Assembly (NCBI GenBank): GCA_902629285.1 | Contig: CACOQN010000005.1 | Location: 1 to 64,000 of the forward strand | DNA: 64,000 nucleotides | Source: an uncultured Pelagibacteraceae bacterium | GTDB lineage: Bacteria > Pseudomonadota > Alphaproteobacteria > Pelagibacterales > Pelagibacteraceae | Reading direction: 5' to 3' | Shown here: positions 32,194-41,435 of the stretch, one piece after another | How positions within the stretch are numbered: position 1 is the stretch's first letter | Layout of the letters: the number at the start of each line of letters is the position of its first letter | Made by a program: the position numbers and the translations under genes | The notes under the pieces: generated by a model | Seen by the model: the letters and a program-made list of their open reading frames with translations, nothing else | What the model was told of the DNA's origin: nothing | Databases searched by the model: none

Positions 32194-32235
32194 TCTTATG
32201 TTGATAAATAAAATACTAGATGTATAAAGCTTGCC

Positions 32236-33522
32236 ATGGAAGATTATAAAGTAAAAGACATTTCTCAAGCAGATTTTGGTAGGAAAGAAATTTCAATAGC
32301 CGAAAGTGAAATGCCTGGTCTAATGGCTTTAAGAGAAGAATATTCTAAAGAAAAACCACTGAAAGGTGCAAGAATTATCGGATGTCTTCATATGACAATT
32401 CAAACAGCTGTATTAATTGAAACTTTAGTTGTATTAGGTGCTGAAGTTAGATGGTCCTCTTGTAATATTTTTTCAACTCAAGATCATGCAGCTGCTGCCA
32501 TTGCAAAGGTTGGGATTCCTGTTTATGCTTGGAAAGGCGAAACTGAAGAGGAATATTTATGGTGTATTAAGCAAACTATAATTGGAAAACCAGATTGGAA
32601 GCCTAACATGTTGTTAGATGACGGTGGAGACTTAACAGCTATCATGCATAACGAATATCAGGATTTAATGAAAGATATTAAGGGTGTATCAGAAGAGACT
32701 ACCACTGGAATTAAAGCACTAAATAAAATGGAAAAAGATAAATCGCTTTTGGTTCCGGCAATAAATGTTAACGATTCTGTTACAAAATCAAAATTTGACA
32801 ACTTATATGGATGTAGAGAAAGTTTAGTAGACGGCATAAGAAGAGCTACTGATGTAATGATGTCTGGAAAAATTGCTATTGTTGCTGGTTTTGGAGATGT
32901 TGGAAAAGGAAGTGCTGCATCCTTAAGACAAAGTGGAGCTAGAGTTTTAGTTACAGAGGCAGATCCTATTTGTGCTCTTCAAGCTGCAATGGAAGGTTAT
33001 GAAGTGGTATTAATGGATGAGGCTATAAGTAGAGCGGATATCATTGTAACAGCAACAGGTAACAAAGATATTGTTACTGCAGACAATATGAGAGATATGA
33101 AGGATAGAGCAATTTTATGTAATATTGGTCACTTTGACAATGAAATACAAGTTGAAGCTCTTAGAAATTATAAGTGGAATGAAGTAAAACCTCAAGTGCA
33201 TGAAATAGAGCTGCCGAGTGGTAAAAGAATTATTCTTTTAGCTGAAGGAAGATTAGTTAATCTTGGTTGTGCAACTGGACACCCAAGTTTTGTAATGAGT
33301 GCGTCATTTACTAATCAAGTTATTGCTCAAATAGAACTTTGGCATAATCATAAAAATTATGAAAATAAAGTTTATGTACTTCCAAAACATTTAGATGAAA
33401 AAGTAGCAACTTTGCATTTGAAAAAAGTTGGTGCAAAACTAACAAAATTGTCAAAAGAACAAGCAGATTACATAAGTGTTGGAACAGATGGTCCTTTCAA
33501 ACCAGATGCCTATCGCTATTAA
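32236..33522 (+). CDS. ahcY: Adenosylhomocysteinase
   Basis: The enzyme splits S-adenosylhomocysteine into adenosine and homocysteine, clearing the product inhibitor of SAM methyltransferases. Motifs seen are [31 protein letters not shown], the NAD-binding [15 protein letters not shown] and the C-terminal KPDAYRY. Its 428 residues correspond to the form lacking the about 40-residue insert of some bacterial enzymes. It lies downstream of chvG, and the short gap shows no obvious riboswitch. Confidence 0.97.
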   Translation: MEDYKVKDISQADFGRKEISIAESEMPGLMALREEYSKEKPLKGARIIGCLHMTIQTAVLIETLVVLGAEVRWSSCNIFSTQDHAAAAIAKVGIPVYAWKGETEEEYLWCIKQTIIGKPDWKPNMLLDDGGDLTAIMHNEYQDLMKDIKGVSEETTTGIKALNKMEKDKSLLVPAINVNDSVTKSKFDNLYGCRESLVDGIRRATDVMMSGKIAIVAGFGDVGKGSAASLRQSGARVLVTEADPICALQAAMEGYEVVLMDEAISRADIIVTATGNKDIVTADNMRDMKDRAILCNIGHFDNEIQVEALRNYKWNEVKPQVHEIELPSGKRIILLAEGRLVNLGCATGHPSFVMSASFTNQVIAQIELWHNHKNYENKVYVLPKHLDEKVATLHLKKVGAKLTKLSKEQADYISVGTDGPFKPDAYRY

Positions 33523-33955
33523 AGATAGCAAAATAGATATCACTTCAGAGAAGTTAACAAAAGAATTAGCTAAAAAATTTACAAAATATCTTAAAGGTGG
33601 GGATTTTGTTTTTTTATATGGAGAGATGGGTGTTGGTAAAACTACCTTTGTTAAATATTTTATAAATGAGTATCAAAAAATAAATAATTTAACACAAACA
33701 GAAATTACAAGCCCTACTTTTAGTTTATTAAATGAATATCAGGTTAAAAACATAAGAATAAAACATTATGATTTATTTAGAATTAACAGGAAAGAAGACA
33801 TCTATAATTTAGATATTTTTGAAAAAGATAATAAATTAATAACACTTATAGAATGGCCACAATTGATAGCTGATACACAAGATATAAAATTTATAGCTTT
33901 AACTTTTAATTATTTAAATGATTTAAATGATAGAAGTGTAGATATAAAAGTTTAA
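33506..33955 (+). CDS. tsaE: tRNA threonylcarbamoyladenosine biosynthesis ATPase TsaE
   Basis: This is a small P-loop ATPase needed with TsaB, TsaC and TsaD to make t6A37 in tRNAs. Walker A is [26 protein letters not shown] and HYDLFRI are family motifs. I start at the ATG at 33506 (149 residues), overlapping ahcY by 17 bases; earlier starts (GTG 33476, ATG 33488) lie deeper in ahcY. It is followed by amgK-like and murU-like genes, a known alphaproteobacterial order. Confidence 0.92.
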   Translation: MPIAIKDSKIDITSEKLTKELAKKFTKYLKGGDFVFLYGEMGVGKTTFVKYFINEYQKINNLTQTEITSPTFSLLNEYQVKNIRIKHYDLFRINRKEDIYNLDIFEKDNKLITLIEWPQLIADTQDIKFIALTFNYLNDLNDRSVDIKV

Positions 33956-33971
33956 ATTAAAACTTATTTTG

Positions 33972-34916
33972 ATGAAAATCTTAAAAAAATTGAAAAAAAT
34001 AAAAGGTGACGCATCTTTTAGAGAATTTTACAGAAACAAAGAAAATAAATCAATTGTAGTAGTATCCAAGAAAGAAAAGTTAAAAAATCTTTTAATTTAT
34101 GATGCAATAAATAAAATTTTAATTAAAAATAAAATTTTAGCACCAAATTTACTAAGCGAAAATTACATTAAAAATTATATAGAAATAAATGACTTTGGAG
34201 ATTTAACTTTATTTCAAATTTTGAAAAACAAAAAGAATGATAAATATATCATTTTTAAAAAAATAATAAAAATTTTAAATAAAATACAATTAATAAAAAA
34301 TAAAAAAGTAAAAAATTTTAAAAATAAATTATATAAAGTTAAAAATTATAATAACAAAATTTTGTTTGATGAAACTCAACTTTTTTGTGACTGGTATGCA
34401 CCAAAGATATTGTCTAAATTCAAAAGTATTAAATTTAAAAAAAAATTTAGCCTAGAAATAAAAAACTTATTATCAAAATTAAATTATAAAAATGTTACAT
34501 TTGTTCATAGAGATTTTCATGTTTCAAATTTGATTTATTATAATAACAAAATTGCAGTAATAGATAGTCAAGACGCACTAATTGGCAATAGAGCTTACGA
34601 TTTAGCATCGTTAATTGACGATGTAAGATTAAAAACATCTAATGAATTAAAAGAGAAAATATTTAGATTCTATATCAAAACAAATAAAAAAATTGATTTG
34701 GAAAAATTTAAAAAAGATTTTGAAATATTATCAGTTTTAAGAAATTTAAAAATAATTGGTATATTTATGCGTTTAGCTATTAGAGATAATAAAAAAAAAT
34801 ATATCAAACTAATTCCCTATGCTTGGGAAATGATTAATCATAGAATTAAAGAGCAAAAAGAATTCAAGGGCTTGATATTTTTATTAAAAAATAATTTTCC
34901 AAAACATATAAGGTAG
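33972..34916 (+). CDS. amgK: AmgK-like sugar kinase (aminoglycoside phosphotransferase family)
   Basis: This protein of about 314 residues has the aminoglycoside-phosphotransferase kinase fold: catalytic loop FVHRDFHVSNLIYY and metal-binding IDSQDALIGNRAYDLASLI. Its place between tsaE and a murU-like nucleotidyltransferase matches AmgK, the anomeric MurNAc/GlcNAc kinase of a cell-wall recycling route that bypasses de novo UDP-MurNAc synthesis. ATG at 33972 is preferred over TTG at 33969. The sequence is lysine- and asparagine-rich, as is usual in A/T-rich genomes, and function is inferred mainly from context. Confidence 0.8.
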   Translation: MKILKKLKKIKGDASFREFYRNKENKSIVVVSKKEKLKNLLIYDAINKILIKNKILAPNLLSENYIKNYIEINDFGDLTLFQILKNKKNDKYIIFKKIIKILNKIQLIKNKKVKNFKNKLYKVKNYNNKILFDETQLFCDWYAPKILSKFKSIKFKKKFSLEIKNLLSKLNYKNVTFVHRDFHVSNLIYYNNKIAVIDSQDALIGNRAYDLASLIDDVRLKTSNELKEKIFRFYIKTNKKIDLEKFKKDFEILSVLRNLKIIGIFMRLAIRDNKKKYIKLIPYAWEMINHRIKEQKEFKGLIFLLKNNFPKHIR

Positions 34917-34920
34917 AGTT

Positions 34921-35610
34921 GTGAGAATAAATACAGCTTTAATTTTATGTGCAGGTTTTGGTAAAAGATTAAATCCAATTACTTTAAATACCCCAAAGCC
35001 TCTACTAGAAATTAAAGATGTAAGTATGCTGGAGAGATGCATTAATTTAATCGAAAAACTAGGTATTCAAAAAATCTTAATAAATACTTATTATTTAAAG
35101 GATCAATTTTCAGTTTTTTTAAACAGTAAAAATTTCAATATTGATATTAAAATAATTGAGGACGGTGAGCATATTTTAGATACAGGGGGAGGTGTTCAAA
35201 ATATGATCCAAGACTCTAATGAAAAGGATTTTTTAATTTTTAATCCTGATACAATCTGGAGTAATGACTATAAAGACGAGATATTAAAAATGGAAAAATT
35301 GTATTTTTCTGAAAAATCAGAAAATATTCTTCTCTTAGCAAATAAAAAATTAAGTTTTGATAAAAGGCTAAAAGGAGATTTCAATTTAAAAAATAATTTA
35401 ATTAACAAAGGGGCTGAGAAAGAATTTATTTACATTGGGTGTCAAATAATTAAAAAAAAATTATTTATTAAAGAGAAAATAGAAAATTACTCAATTTTGG
35501 AAATTTGGAATAATTTATTAGATCAAAAAAAGTTATTTGGTTATGAAAGCCAACACGACTTTTATCATTTAACTGATCTGAATATTTTTAAAAAACTAAA
35601 AGATCTTTAG
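34921..35610 (+). CDS. murU: MurU-like sugar-1-phosphate nucleotidyltransferase
   Basis: This 229-residue nucleotidyltransferase-A protein begins ALILCAGFGKRLNPIT and continues with TPKPLLEIKDVSMLER, the pyrophosphorylase signature. ILDTGGGVQNM and LIFNPDTIW form the nucleotide/metal site. MurU turns MurNAc-1-phosphate into UDP-MurNAc; the adjacent AmgK-like kinase would make its substrate. The start is GTG at 34921, four bases after the previous stop. The last 23 bases overlap the convergent gpmA. Another sugar nucleotide remains possible. Confidence 0.82.
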   Translation: MRINTALILCAGFGKRLNPITLNTPKPLLEIKDVSMLERCINLIEKLGIQKILINTYYLKDQFSVFLNSKNFNIDIKIIEDGEHILDTGGGVQNMIQDSNEKDFLIFNPDTIWSNDYKDEILKMEKLYFSEKSENILLLANKKLSFDKRLKGDFNLKNNLINKGAEKEFIYIGCQIIKKKLFIKEKIENYSILEIWNNLLDQKKLFGYESQHDFYHLTDLNIFKKLKDL

Positions 35611-36295
35611 CTCTTTCTTGATCAAGATATTTACACTTAGTAATTTTGCCGTTTTTTAGTTCAATTAAAAGTGGGTTTCCTGTAGGAATTTCAAGTTTAG
35701 AGATCTCATTGTTATCTAAATTGAATAAATGTTTGCAAAGAGCTCTAATGGAGTTTCCATGAGCAGAAATGAGAATATTTTCACTTTTTTTGTATTTTAT
35801 CTCTTTGCTATAAAATTTTAATACTCTTTCATATGTATCTTTTAGTGATTCAGTGTCAGGAATTTTTTCTAAAGGAATTTCTTTGTAAGTTTCAATATTT
35901 AGTGGATGATATGGATTTTTTTTATCTAAAGGGTCAGGTCTAAGATCCCAAGAACGTCTAAACTGATGAACTTTCTCTTCTCCAAGTTTTACTTTCATTT
36001 CATCCTTATTTAATCCAGTAAGAGCACCATAATGTCTTTCGTTTAATTCCCAGGCACTTGTAACTTTTTTAAAATCTTTCAATTCTTCTTGTATTATTTT
36101 TAAAGTATTTTTTGCCCTTAATTGAAAAGATGAATAATAAAGATTAATTTCAATATTTTCTTGTTTTATTAGTTGGCCGGCTTTTTTTGCCTCTAATTGC
36201 CCATTTTCTGTTAAATCTACATCTACCCATCCAGTAAATTTTTTTTCAAGATTCCAGATACTTTGGCCGTGTCTTATTAAAATTAAATAACTCAT
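35588..36295 (-). CDS. gpmA: 2,3-bisphosphoglycerate-dependent phosphoglycerate mutase
   Basis: This glycolytic/gluconeogenic enzyme interconverts 3- and 2-phosphoglycerate. The phospho-histidine motif is LILIRHGQSIWNLE, followed by FTGWVDVDLTENG, ERHYGALTGLNK and the second catalytic histidine in ILISAHGNSIRAL. Its 235 residues are typical of the dPGM class. It converges on murU (23-base overlap) and is divergent from the small membrane protein gene at 36341. Confidence 0.95.
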   Translation of the reverse strand: MSYLILIRHGQSIWNLEKKFTGWVDVDLTENGQLEAKKAGQLIKQENIEINLYYSSFQLRAKNTLKIIQEELKDFKKVTSAWELNERHYGALTGLNKDEMKVKLGEEKVHQFRRSWDLRPDPLDKKNPYHPLNIETYKEIPLEKIPDTESLKDTYERVLKFYSKEIKYKKSENILISAHGNSIRALCKHLFNLDNNEISKLEIPTGNPLLIELKNGKITKCKYLDQERAKDLLVF

Positions 36296-36340
36296 TTGTT
36301 TATCTTTTAGATCAATTTGATAAATAAAACTATATTATTA

Positions 36341-36733
36341 ATGAATAATTTTTTTTTAAAATATAAATTTATTTTTTATTTTTTCAATTTTATTTTAATT
36401 TTATTATATTTGTTTCCAGGTAGTATATTAGGCTGGGTTGTTTATAATGACAAAAATTTACAACCACAAATCTCTCCTGATTTTTATGTTTCCACAAATC
36501 ATGTTTATGCTTTTTTAATTCTTAGCTTAGTTGGCTTTTTAAGTTACAAACGAAAAACATATTTTTATTTGAGTTTTTATTTGATCTTTTTATCTTTAAT
36601 ACTTGAAATAATGCATATATTTATTCCTCAAAGAGGATTTGAGTTTGCTGATTTGTTTGGAAATTTTGTTGGTGTAATAATAATTATAATTTTAAGTTTT
36701 CTATTAAAAAAAAATGAAAATTTTAAAAATTAA
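36341..36733 (+). CDS. VanZ-like small membrane protein
   Basis: This protein of about 130 residues has four hydrophobic helices. Its C-terminal half contains EIMHIFIPQRGFEFADLFGN, which resembles the conserved E..H.F.P.R..E..D...N pattern of VanZ-like proteins. VanZ itself lowers teicoplanin sensitivity, but the role of small VanZ-like proteins is not established. ATG at 36341 is chosen; a TTG at 36317 would add eight residues. Its end overlaps the next gene, a wall-lytic lipoprotein, by 20 bases. Confidence 0.7.
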   Translation: MNNFFLKYKFIFYFFNFILILLYLFPGSILGWVVYNDKNLQPQISPDFYVSTNHVYAFLILSLVGFLSYKRKTYFYLSFYLIFLSLILEIMHIFIPQRGFEFADLFGNFVGVIIIIILSFLLKKNENFKN

Positions 36734-37313
36734 TTATTTACTTATTTTAATAATTTTTATTTCAGGATGCTCGTCAGTTCCAAAAAATACATCAAATAGC
36801 TGTTCAATTTTTGAAGAGAGGTATCTTTGGTATAAACATGCAAAAAAGACCGAAAAAAAATGGGGTACACCAGTTTATTTACAACTTGCTATTATAAAGA
36901 TGGAATCTAGTTTTAATAGGTTTGCAAAGCCACCAAGACAAAAACTATTTAAAGTTGTGCCTTATAAGAGACTTTCAAGCTCTTTTGGATATTCTCAAGC
37001 AGTAAAAGGAACATGGAAACAATATAAGGACGAAACTGGAAATAAATTTGCAACAAGAAGCAGATTTAAAGATAGTGTTGATTTTATTGGTTGGTATACA
37101 AATAAAACTGAAAAAATTTTAAAAATTTCAAAAGAGGATGCCTTCAAACAATATATTGCTTACCATGAGGGTTGGGGTAATTATAAAAATTATAAAAATA
37201 ATAAAAGAGTAATTAATTTAGCTAAGAGAGTAGAAAAGCAATCTAATATTTATAAGTCACAATTATTTAAATGTAAAAATTCTTTATCTACTTCAAAATA
37301 TATTATTTTTTAG
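36714..37313 (+). CDS. Lysozyme-like (SLT-type) transglycosylase lipoprotein
   Basis: This 199-residue protein has a lipoprotein signal peptide (LLILIIFISGC, lipidated Cys about residue 19). It also has a lysozyme-like core with the candidate catalytic glutamate in IIKMESSFNRFA, followed by SSSFGYSQAVKGTWKQYK and YIAYHEGWGNYKN. The arrangement resembles soluble-lytic-type transglycosylases that cut peptidoglycan from the outer membrane side. It is coupled to the VanZ-like gene, suggesting a shared envelope function. Its TAG stop overlaps the TAA of the convergent efflux gene in TTAG. Confidence 0.8.
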   Translation: MKILKINYLLILIIFISGCSSVPKNTSNSCSIFEERYLWYKHAKKTEKKWGTPVYLQLAIIKMESSFNRFAKPPRQKLFKVVPYKRLSSSFGYSQAVKGTWKQYKDETGNKFATRSRFKDSVDFIGWYTNKTEKILKISKEDAFKQYIAYHEGWGNYKNYKNNKRVINLAKRVEKQSNIYKSQLFKCKNSLSTSKYIIF

Positions 37314-40300
37314 TTTAATTGTTTTTTAAGCTCAATATCTACTGCATCAATACGTTTAGTATTTTTGGCAAGAGCTAAATACATTGTTGGAGTTACATAT
37401 AAAGTAAAGAAAGTTGAAATTATCATTCCTCCTAAAATTGTAGAACCTACAGCTAATCTAGAGCCTTCACCTGCGCCTGGGCCAATATTTCCTATAACCA
37501 ATGGTAGCATTGCTATCATAGTGCTCAGAGATGTCATTATGATTGGCCGAATTCTAAGCTGACAGGCTTTTATTATAGCATCCTGAATTTTAACTCCTGT
37601 TGTTCTTATTTGATTTGTATAATCCACAATTAGAATACTATTCTTCGTAGAAATACCAATGAGTATAATCAAAGCTATTTGAGAAAATATATTTACTGAA
37701 CTGTTTAAAAATAATATGAAAACTAGCCCACCAAATACGGCTAGGGGGACAGTCAGAATTATTATAAATGGATGAATAAATGAGTTAAATGTTGCTGCCA
37801 TAACTAAATAAGCAGTTAGTAAAGATAGGGCAAAAATTAAGTATATTTCATTAGTTGTTTCTTTTAACTCTTCAGATTTTCCTTTCCAAGTGACTTGATT
37901 TTGAGGAGCAACTTTAATCATTATATCTTCCAAATATTTTATTGCCTCTGTTAGAGTATAATCTTCTGCCAGCGCAGCAGAAATTGTAACAGCTCTTTGA
38001 CGATTATATCTTGGAAGTGCTTCAGCAGTACCTTTTTCTTTAAACTCAACTAAACTTGCAACAGATACAAGTTTACCTGTCGTTTCAGATCTAACAAAAA
38101 TTTTTGATAAACCATCTTTATCTCTTCTGTCTGCTAAATATTGTTGTAAAATAATAGGGTATTCTCTACCTTCTTTACTAAAAGTTGTTACTTTTTTTCC
38201 TCCATAAAGAGTTTCTAAAGTTCTACCTATATTTTCTGTAGAGACACCTAGATCATTTGCTCTATTTTTGTTTGTGACTAATTTAACTTCTGGTTTATTT
38301 TTCGTAAAGTCACTTTCAATTCGGAACATATTTCTATTTTTTCTCAATTCCCTCAAAACATTGTTTTGAATTTCCTCTAGTTCCTCGTAATTAGATCCAT
38401 ATATAACCATTTGAACCGGTTTGTTATAACTAGATACTCTTATTGATTGAGGTGAAATTGGAAAAGCAAAAGTCTCAGGCACTGAAACCACCTGTCCAAT
38501 TGCCTCTCTTAATATTGTTTGACTATCTTTTTCCCTATTTTTCCATTCATCTAATAAAGCAATTATAATAAATGTATTGTAAGTTGTTGCTGATTTACCA
38601 AAACCTGGAACTCTCATTATAAGTCTTTCGTAAGGACTGTTTTCAGATTGTAACAACTTTAAAATTCTACCTTCGATTATTTGTGCTTTCTCTTGAGTAT
38701 ACTCAAATGAACTTCCTTCATCTGTTGATCCTATTATTAAGTATGCACCTCTATCTTCCATTGGTAACAACTCTTTTTTTGAAAAACTGAAAAGATATGC
38801 AGATATAGCAATAACAAATATAATAAATATTGAAATCGTTTTTTGTTTATTAATCCAATAACCAAGAGAACTTATATAGAATTTAGTAAAAGATTTAAAT
38901 CCATTATTAAATTTTTTAACTAAGAAATTAATTTTTTCTTTCTTATTTAAAAATTTACTACCAAGCATTGGCGACAAAGTTAATGCAACAAAAGATGAAA
39001 CGACAATAGAGAAAGAAAGCGCAATTGCTGTTTCTTTAAATAACGTTCCTGAAATACCTTTTATAAAAATTAAAGGTAAGAAAACAGCAATTAAAATTAA
39101 AGTAGTAGCAATAATTGCAAAGGTAATTTGTTTTGAACCCTTGTAAGCTGCAACTAATGGTGTTTCTCCATTCTCAATTCTAGTATAAATAGCGTCTGTC
39201 ATAATCACTGAGTCATCAGTTATTATTCCTATTGCAAGGATGAAACTTAGTAGAACAAAAATATTAATCGATAAATCAAAAATATATAGCCCAAGAAATG
39301 AACCAATAATACTTACTGGTAAAGCTACGGCAGGGACTATAACTGCTTTAAGATTACCTAAAAAAAGATATATAATTAAAACAACTAAAATAAATGCAAT
39401 AACCAAACTTTTATAAACTTCTTCAATTGCAGCACCAATATAAGTTGCTCTGTTAAATGCTATTTCCAACTTTAATCCATCTGGTAAAGATTTATTAAGT
39501 TCTTTTATTTTTACCTTTATTTGTTTAGATAGTTCTACTGTTGAGGCTCCACTTTTAGCGTAGATACCAATTCCTACAGTTTTTAGGTTTACTGCATTTT
39601 TCCTTTGTGCGGTAAATAAAGTTTTTTCTGAAACAGGTCCAAATTCAACATTTGCAACATCAGAAAGAATTATCACTTTCTCTTTATTTTTTCTCAAAGG
39701 GAGCTGTTTTATTGTTTCTATGTTAGTGTAGGATTTATCGATATTTAGAGTTAAATCTTTATTATTGGCCTCTAATGTACCTGCAGGAAGGTTAATATTT
39801 TCATCTCTTAGAGCTCTTTCAACTTCTTGTATGGTAAGATCATTAGCTGCTAACTTGATTGGGTCTATCCAAACTCTGACGCTAAGTTCTCTCAATCCAC
39901 CAACTAAAATTCTACCAACATTTGGAACACTTGAAAATGCATCTATTAAATATCTTTCAGCATAATCTCCAAGATCTAGATCATTCCATGTTGGAGAAGA
40001 AAGACCTACCCACATTGTAGTTGTAAAACCCGCAGCTTGTTTTAAAATTTGTGGTGCATTTGCTTCACTTGGTAAATTATCTACAACACGTGCCACTCTT
40101 TCTCTAATGTCATTAGCAGCATCATCCAAATCTATATCTGTATAAAATTGTATATCAATTCTACTCGTTCCATTTAAAGAATTTGAGTCAATATTTTTAA
40201 TCCCTTCTGCACCACCGATAACATCTTCAAGTTTTTGAGTTATTTCTTCGTCAATTATTTCTGCTGAAGCAGATTTGTAATCAGTTTTTACTTGGACAAC

Positions 40301-40432
40301 AGGTGGCTGAATACCATCCGGAAGTTCTCGGACTGGAAGTTCTGAAAAAACAAATATACCAAAAATAATTAAAATTAAAGACATGACCCAAGCTACAACG
40401 GGTCGTTTAATACTAACTTCAGTTATAAACAT
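37310..40432 (-). CDS. RND efflux transporter, inner-membrane pump (HAE-1 type)
   Basis: This 1040-residue proton-driven pump of the AcrB/MexB class has two homologous halves with 12 transmembrane segments and two large periplasmic loops. The start FITEVSIKRPVVAWVMSLIL is diagnostic, and the proton-relay pair is in IGIITDDSVIMTDAIY. It would expel hydrophobic compounds together with the adaptor encoded just upstream. No TolC-like outer-membrane channel is in the window. Substrates cannot be deduced. Confidence 0.93.
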   Translation of the reverse strand: MFITEVSIKRPVVAWVMSLILIIFGIFVFSELPVRELPDGIQPPVVQVKTDYKSASAEIIDEEITQKLEDVIGGAEGIKNIDSNSLNGTSRIDIQFYTDIDLDDAANDIRERVARVVDNLPSEANAPQILKQAAGFTTTMWVGLSSPTWNDLDLGDYAERYLIDAFSSVPNVGRILVGGLRELSVRVWIDPIKLAANDLTIQEVERALRDENINLPAGTLEANNKDLTLNIDKSYTNIETIKQLPLRKNKEKVIILSDVANVEFGPVSEKTLFTAQRKNAVNLKTVGIGIYAKSGASTVELSKQIKVKIKELNKSLPDGLKLEIAFNRATYIGAAIEEVYKSLVIAFILVVLIIYLFLGNLKAVIVPAVALPVSIIGSFLGLYIFDLSINIFVLLSFILAIGIITDDSVIMTDAIYTRIENGETPLVAAYKGSKQITFAIIATTLILIAVFLPLIFIKGISGTLFKETAIALSFSIVVSSFVALTLSPMLGSKFLNKKEKINFLVKKFNNGFKSFTKFYISSLGYWINKQKTISIFIIFVIAISAYLFSFSKKELLPMEDRGAYLIIGSTDEGSSFEYTQEKAQIIEGRILKLLQSENSPYERLIMRVPGFGKSATTYNTFIIIALLDEWKNREKDSQTILREAIGQVVSVPETFAFPISPQSIRVSSYNKPVQMVIYGSNYEELEEIQNNVLRELRKNRNMFRIESDFTKNKPEVKLVTNKNRANDLGVSTENIGRTLETLYGGKKVTTFSKEGREYPIILQQYLADRRDKDGLSKIFVRSETTGKLVSVASLVEFKEKGTAEALPRYNRQRAVTISAALAEDYTLTEAIKYLEDIMIKVAPQNQVTWKGKSEELKETTNEIYLIFALSLLTAYLVMAATFNSFIHPFIIILTVPLAVFGGLVFILFLNSSVNIFSQIALIILIGISTKNSILIVDYTNQIRTTGVKIQDAIIKACQLRIRPIIMTSLSTMIAMLPLVIGNIGPGAGEGSRLAVGSTILGGMIISTFFTLYVTPTMYLALAKNTKRIDAVDIELKKQLN

Positions 40433-40436
40433 TTAA

Positions 40437-41432
40437 TTATTTCTTCTCTTTTTCAGATTTTTTAAATAAATTTTTTAACCAATCAAAATTACTTTTTTTT
40501 TCCTCAGCTTTTTTTGATTTATTTTTTTTACCCCAGCTAGAATTTCCTTGTTTATTTTTGGCACCTTTTTCAATCGGTCTAATTGTTAAATTTGGTCTTA
40601 CTTTTTTTGTCCCTTCAGCAACAATTTTATCTCCATCGTTTAATCCATTTAATATTTCTACAAATCCCAAATATCTATCACCTATCGTTACTTTTGTTTT
40701 CATTACTTTATTTTTATCGTCAACTTTATAAATAAAAATATTCTCACCTTCGACTACTGTACTTGTATCAGGTGCACCTAAGCCAATTCTTACATCGTAC
40801 TTAATTGAAATTTCTAGAAACGATCCTGGAAGTATTTCACCAGATGAATTATCCATTTTTATTCTCGTTGCTAAAGCTCTTGTATCCTCACTTATTCTAC
40901 TTGCAAAAGATTCAACCTCTCCATTGTAAATTTTATTCTTGTAACCAGAGAATTTAATATCAACTGGTAATCCCACCTTAATAAATGGAACAAAGATTTC
41001 TGGTATATCTACATCACAATATATTGAACTAGTGTCCTCAAGATTAATTAATAGAGAAGACTTTGAAACCTCTATATCTTCTGAAAATTCTCTTTTTCCA
41101 ATTACTCCATCAAATTGTGCAATTATTTTTCTATTTTTAAGGTCAGCAATTACTTCTCCTTTTTTAACTTTTTGATTAAAATTTATTGGTTTTAGTATTT
41201 CATATTTTTCAATTTTAAATGATTGGGTTTGAATAGGTGTTGCTGTTCCATAAGTGCTGATAACATTTTCAAAAACTCTTTCTTGTGTAGTAGTTACTAT
41301 TATTCCTGGAGGCGGTCTTTTACTAAATTTTTTTTTGAAATGATTTCCAATCATTGTTCTTCCAATTATTACAGTCGCAATAATTAGAAAAAATATAATA
41401 ACTATACTTGTGACTTTTGTAGATGTTTTCAT
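40437..41432 (-). CDS. RND efflux periplasmic adaptor (membrane fusion protein)
   Basis: This 331-residue membrane-fusion protein has an N-terminal transmembrane anchor (about residues 8-26), a split lipoyl/barrel-sandwich domain (FNQKVKKGEVIADL, then AQFDGVIGKREFS) with a very short hairpin, and a beta-barrel (VDIKFSGYKNKIYNGEV). A lysine-rich C-terminal tail follows. It would link the pump encoded four bases downstream to an outer-membrane channel. The short hairpin resembles MexH/YegM-like adaptors. Confidence 0.9.
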   Translation of the reverse strand: MKTSTKVTSIVIIFFLIIATVIIGRTMIGNHFKKKFSKRPPPGIIVTTTQERVFENVISTYGTATPIQTQSFKIEKYEILKPINFNQKVKKGEVIADLKNRKIIAQFDGVIGKREFSEDIEVSKSSLLINLEDTSSIYCDVDIPEIFVPFIKVGLPVDIKFSGYKNKIYNGEVESFASRISEDTRALATRIKMDNSSGEILPGSFLEISIKYDVRIGLGAPDTSTVVEGENIFIYKVDDKNKVMKTKVTIGDRYLGFVEILNGLNDGDKIVAEGTKKVRPNLTIRPIEKGAKNKQGNSSWGKKNKSKKAEEKKSNFDWLKNLFKKSEKEKK

Positions 41433-41435
41433 TAA

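Noticed and set aside
32194..32235. Riboswitch in front of ahcY
   Set aside because: The gap to chvG is only 42 bases of plain A/T-rich sequence with no GC stem, too small for the known SAH aptamer.
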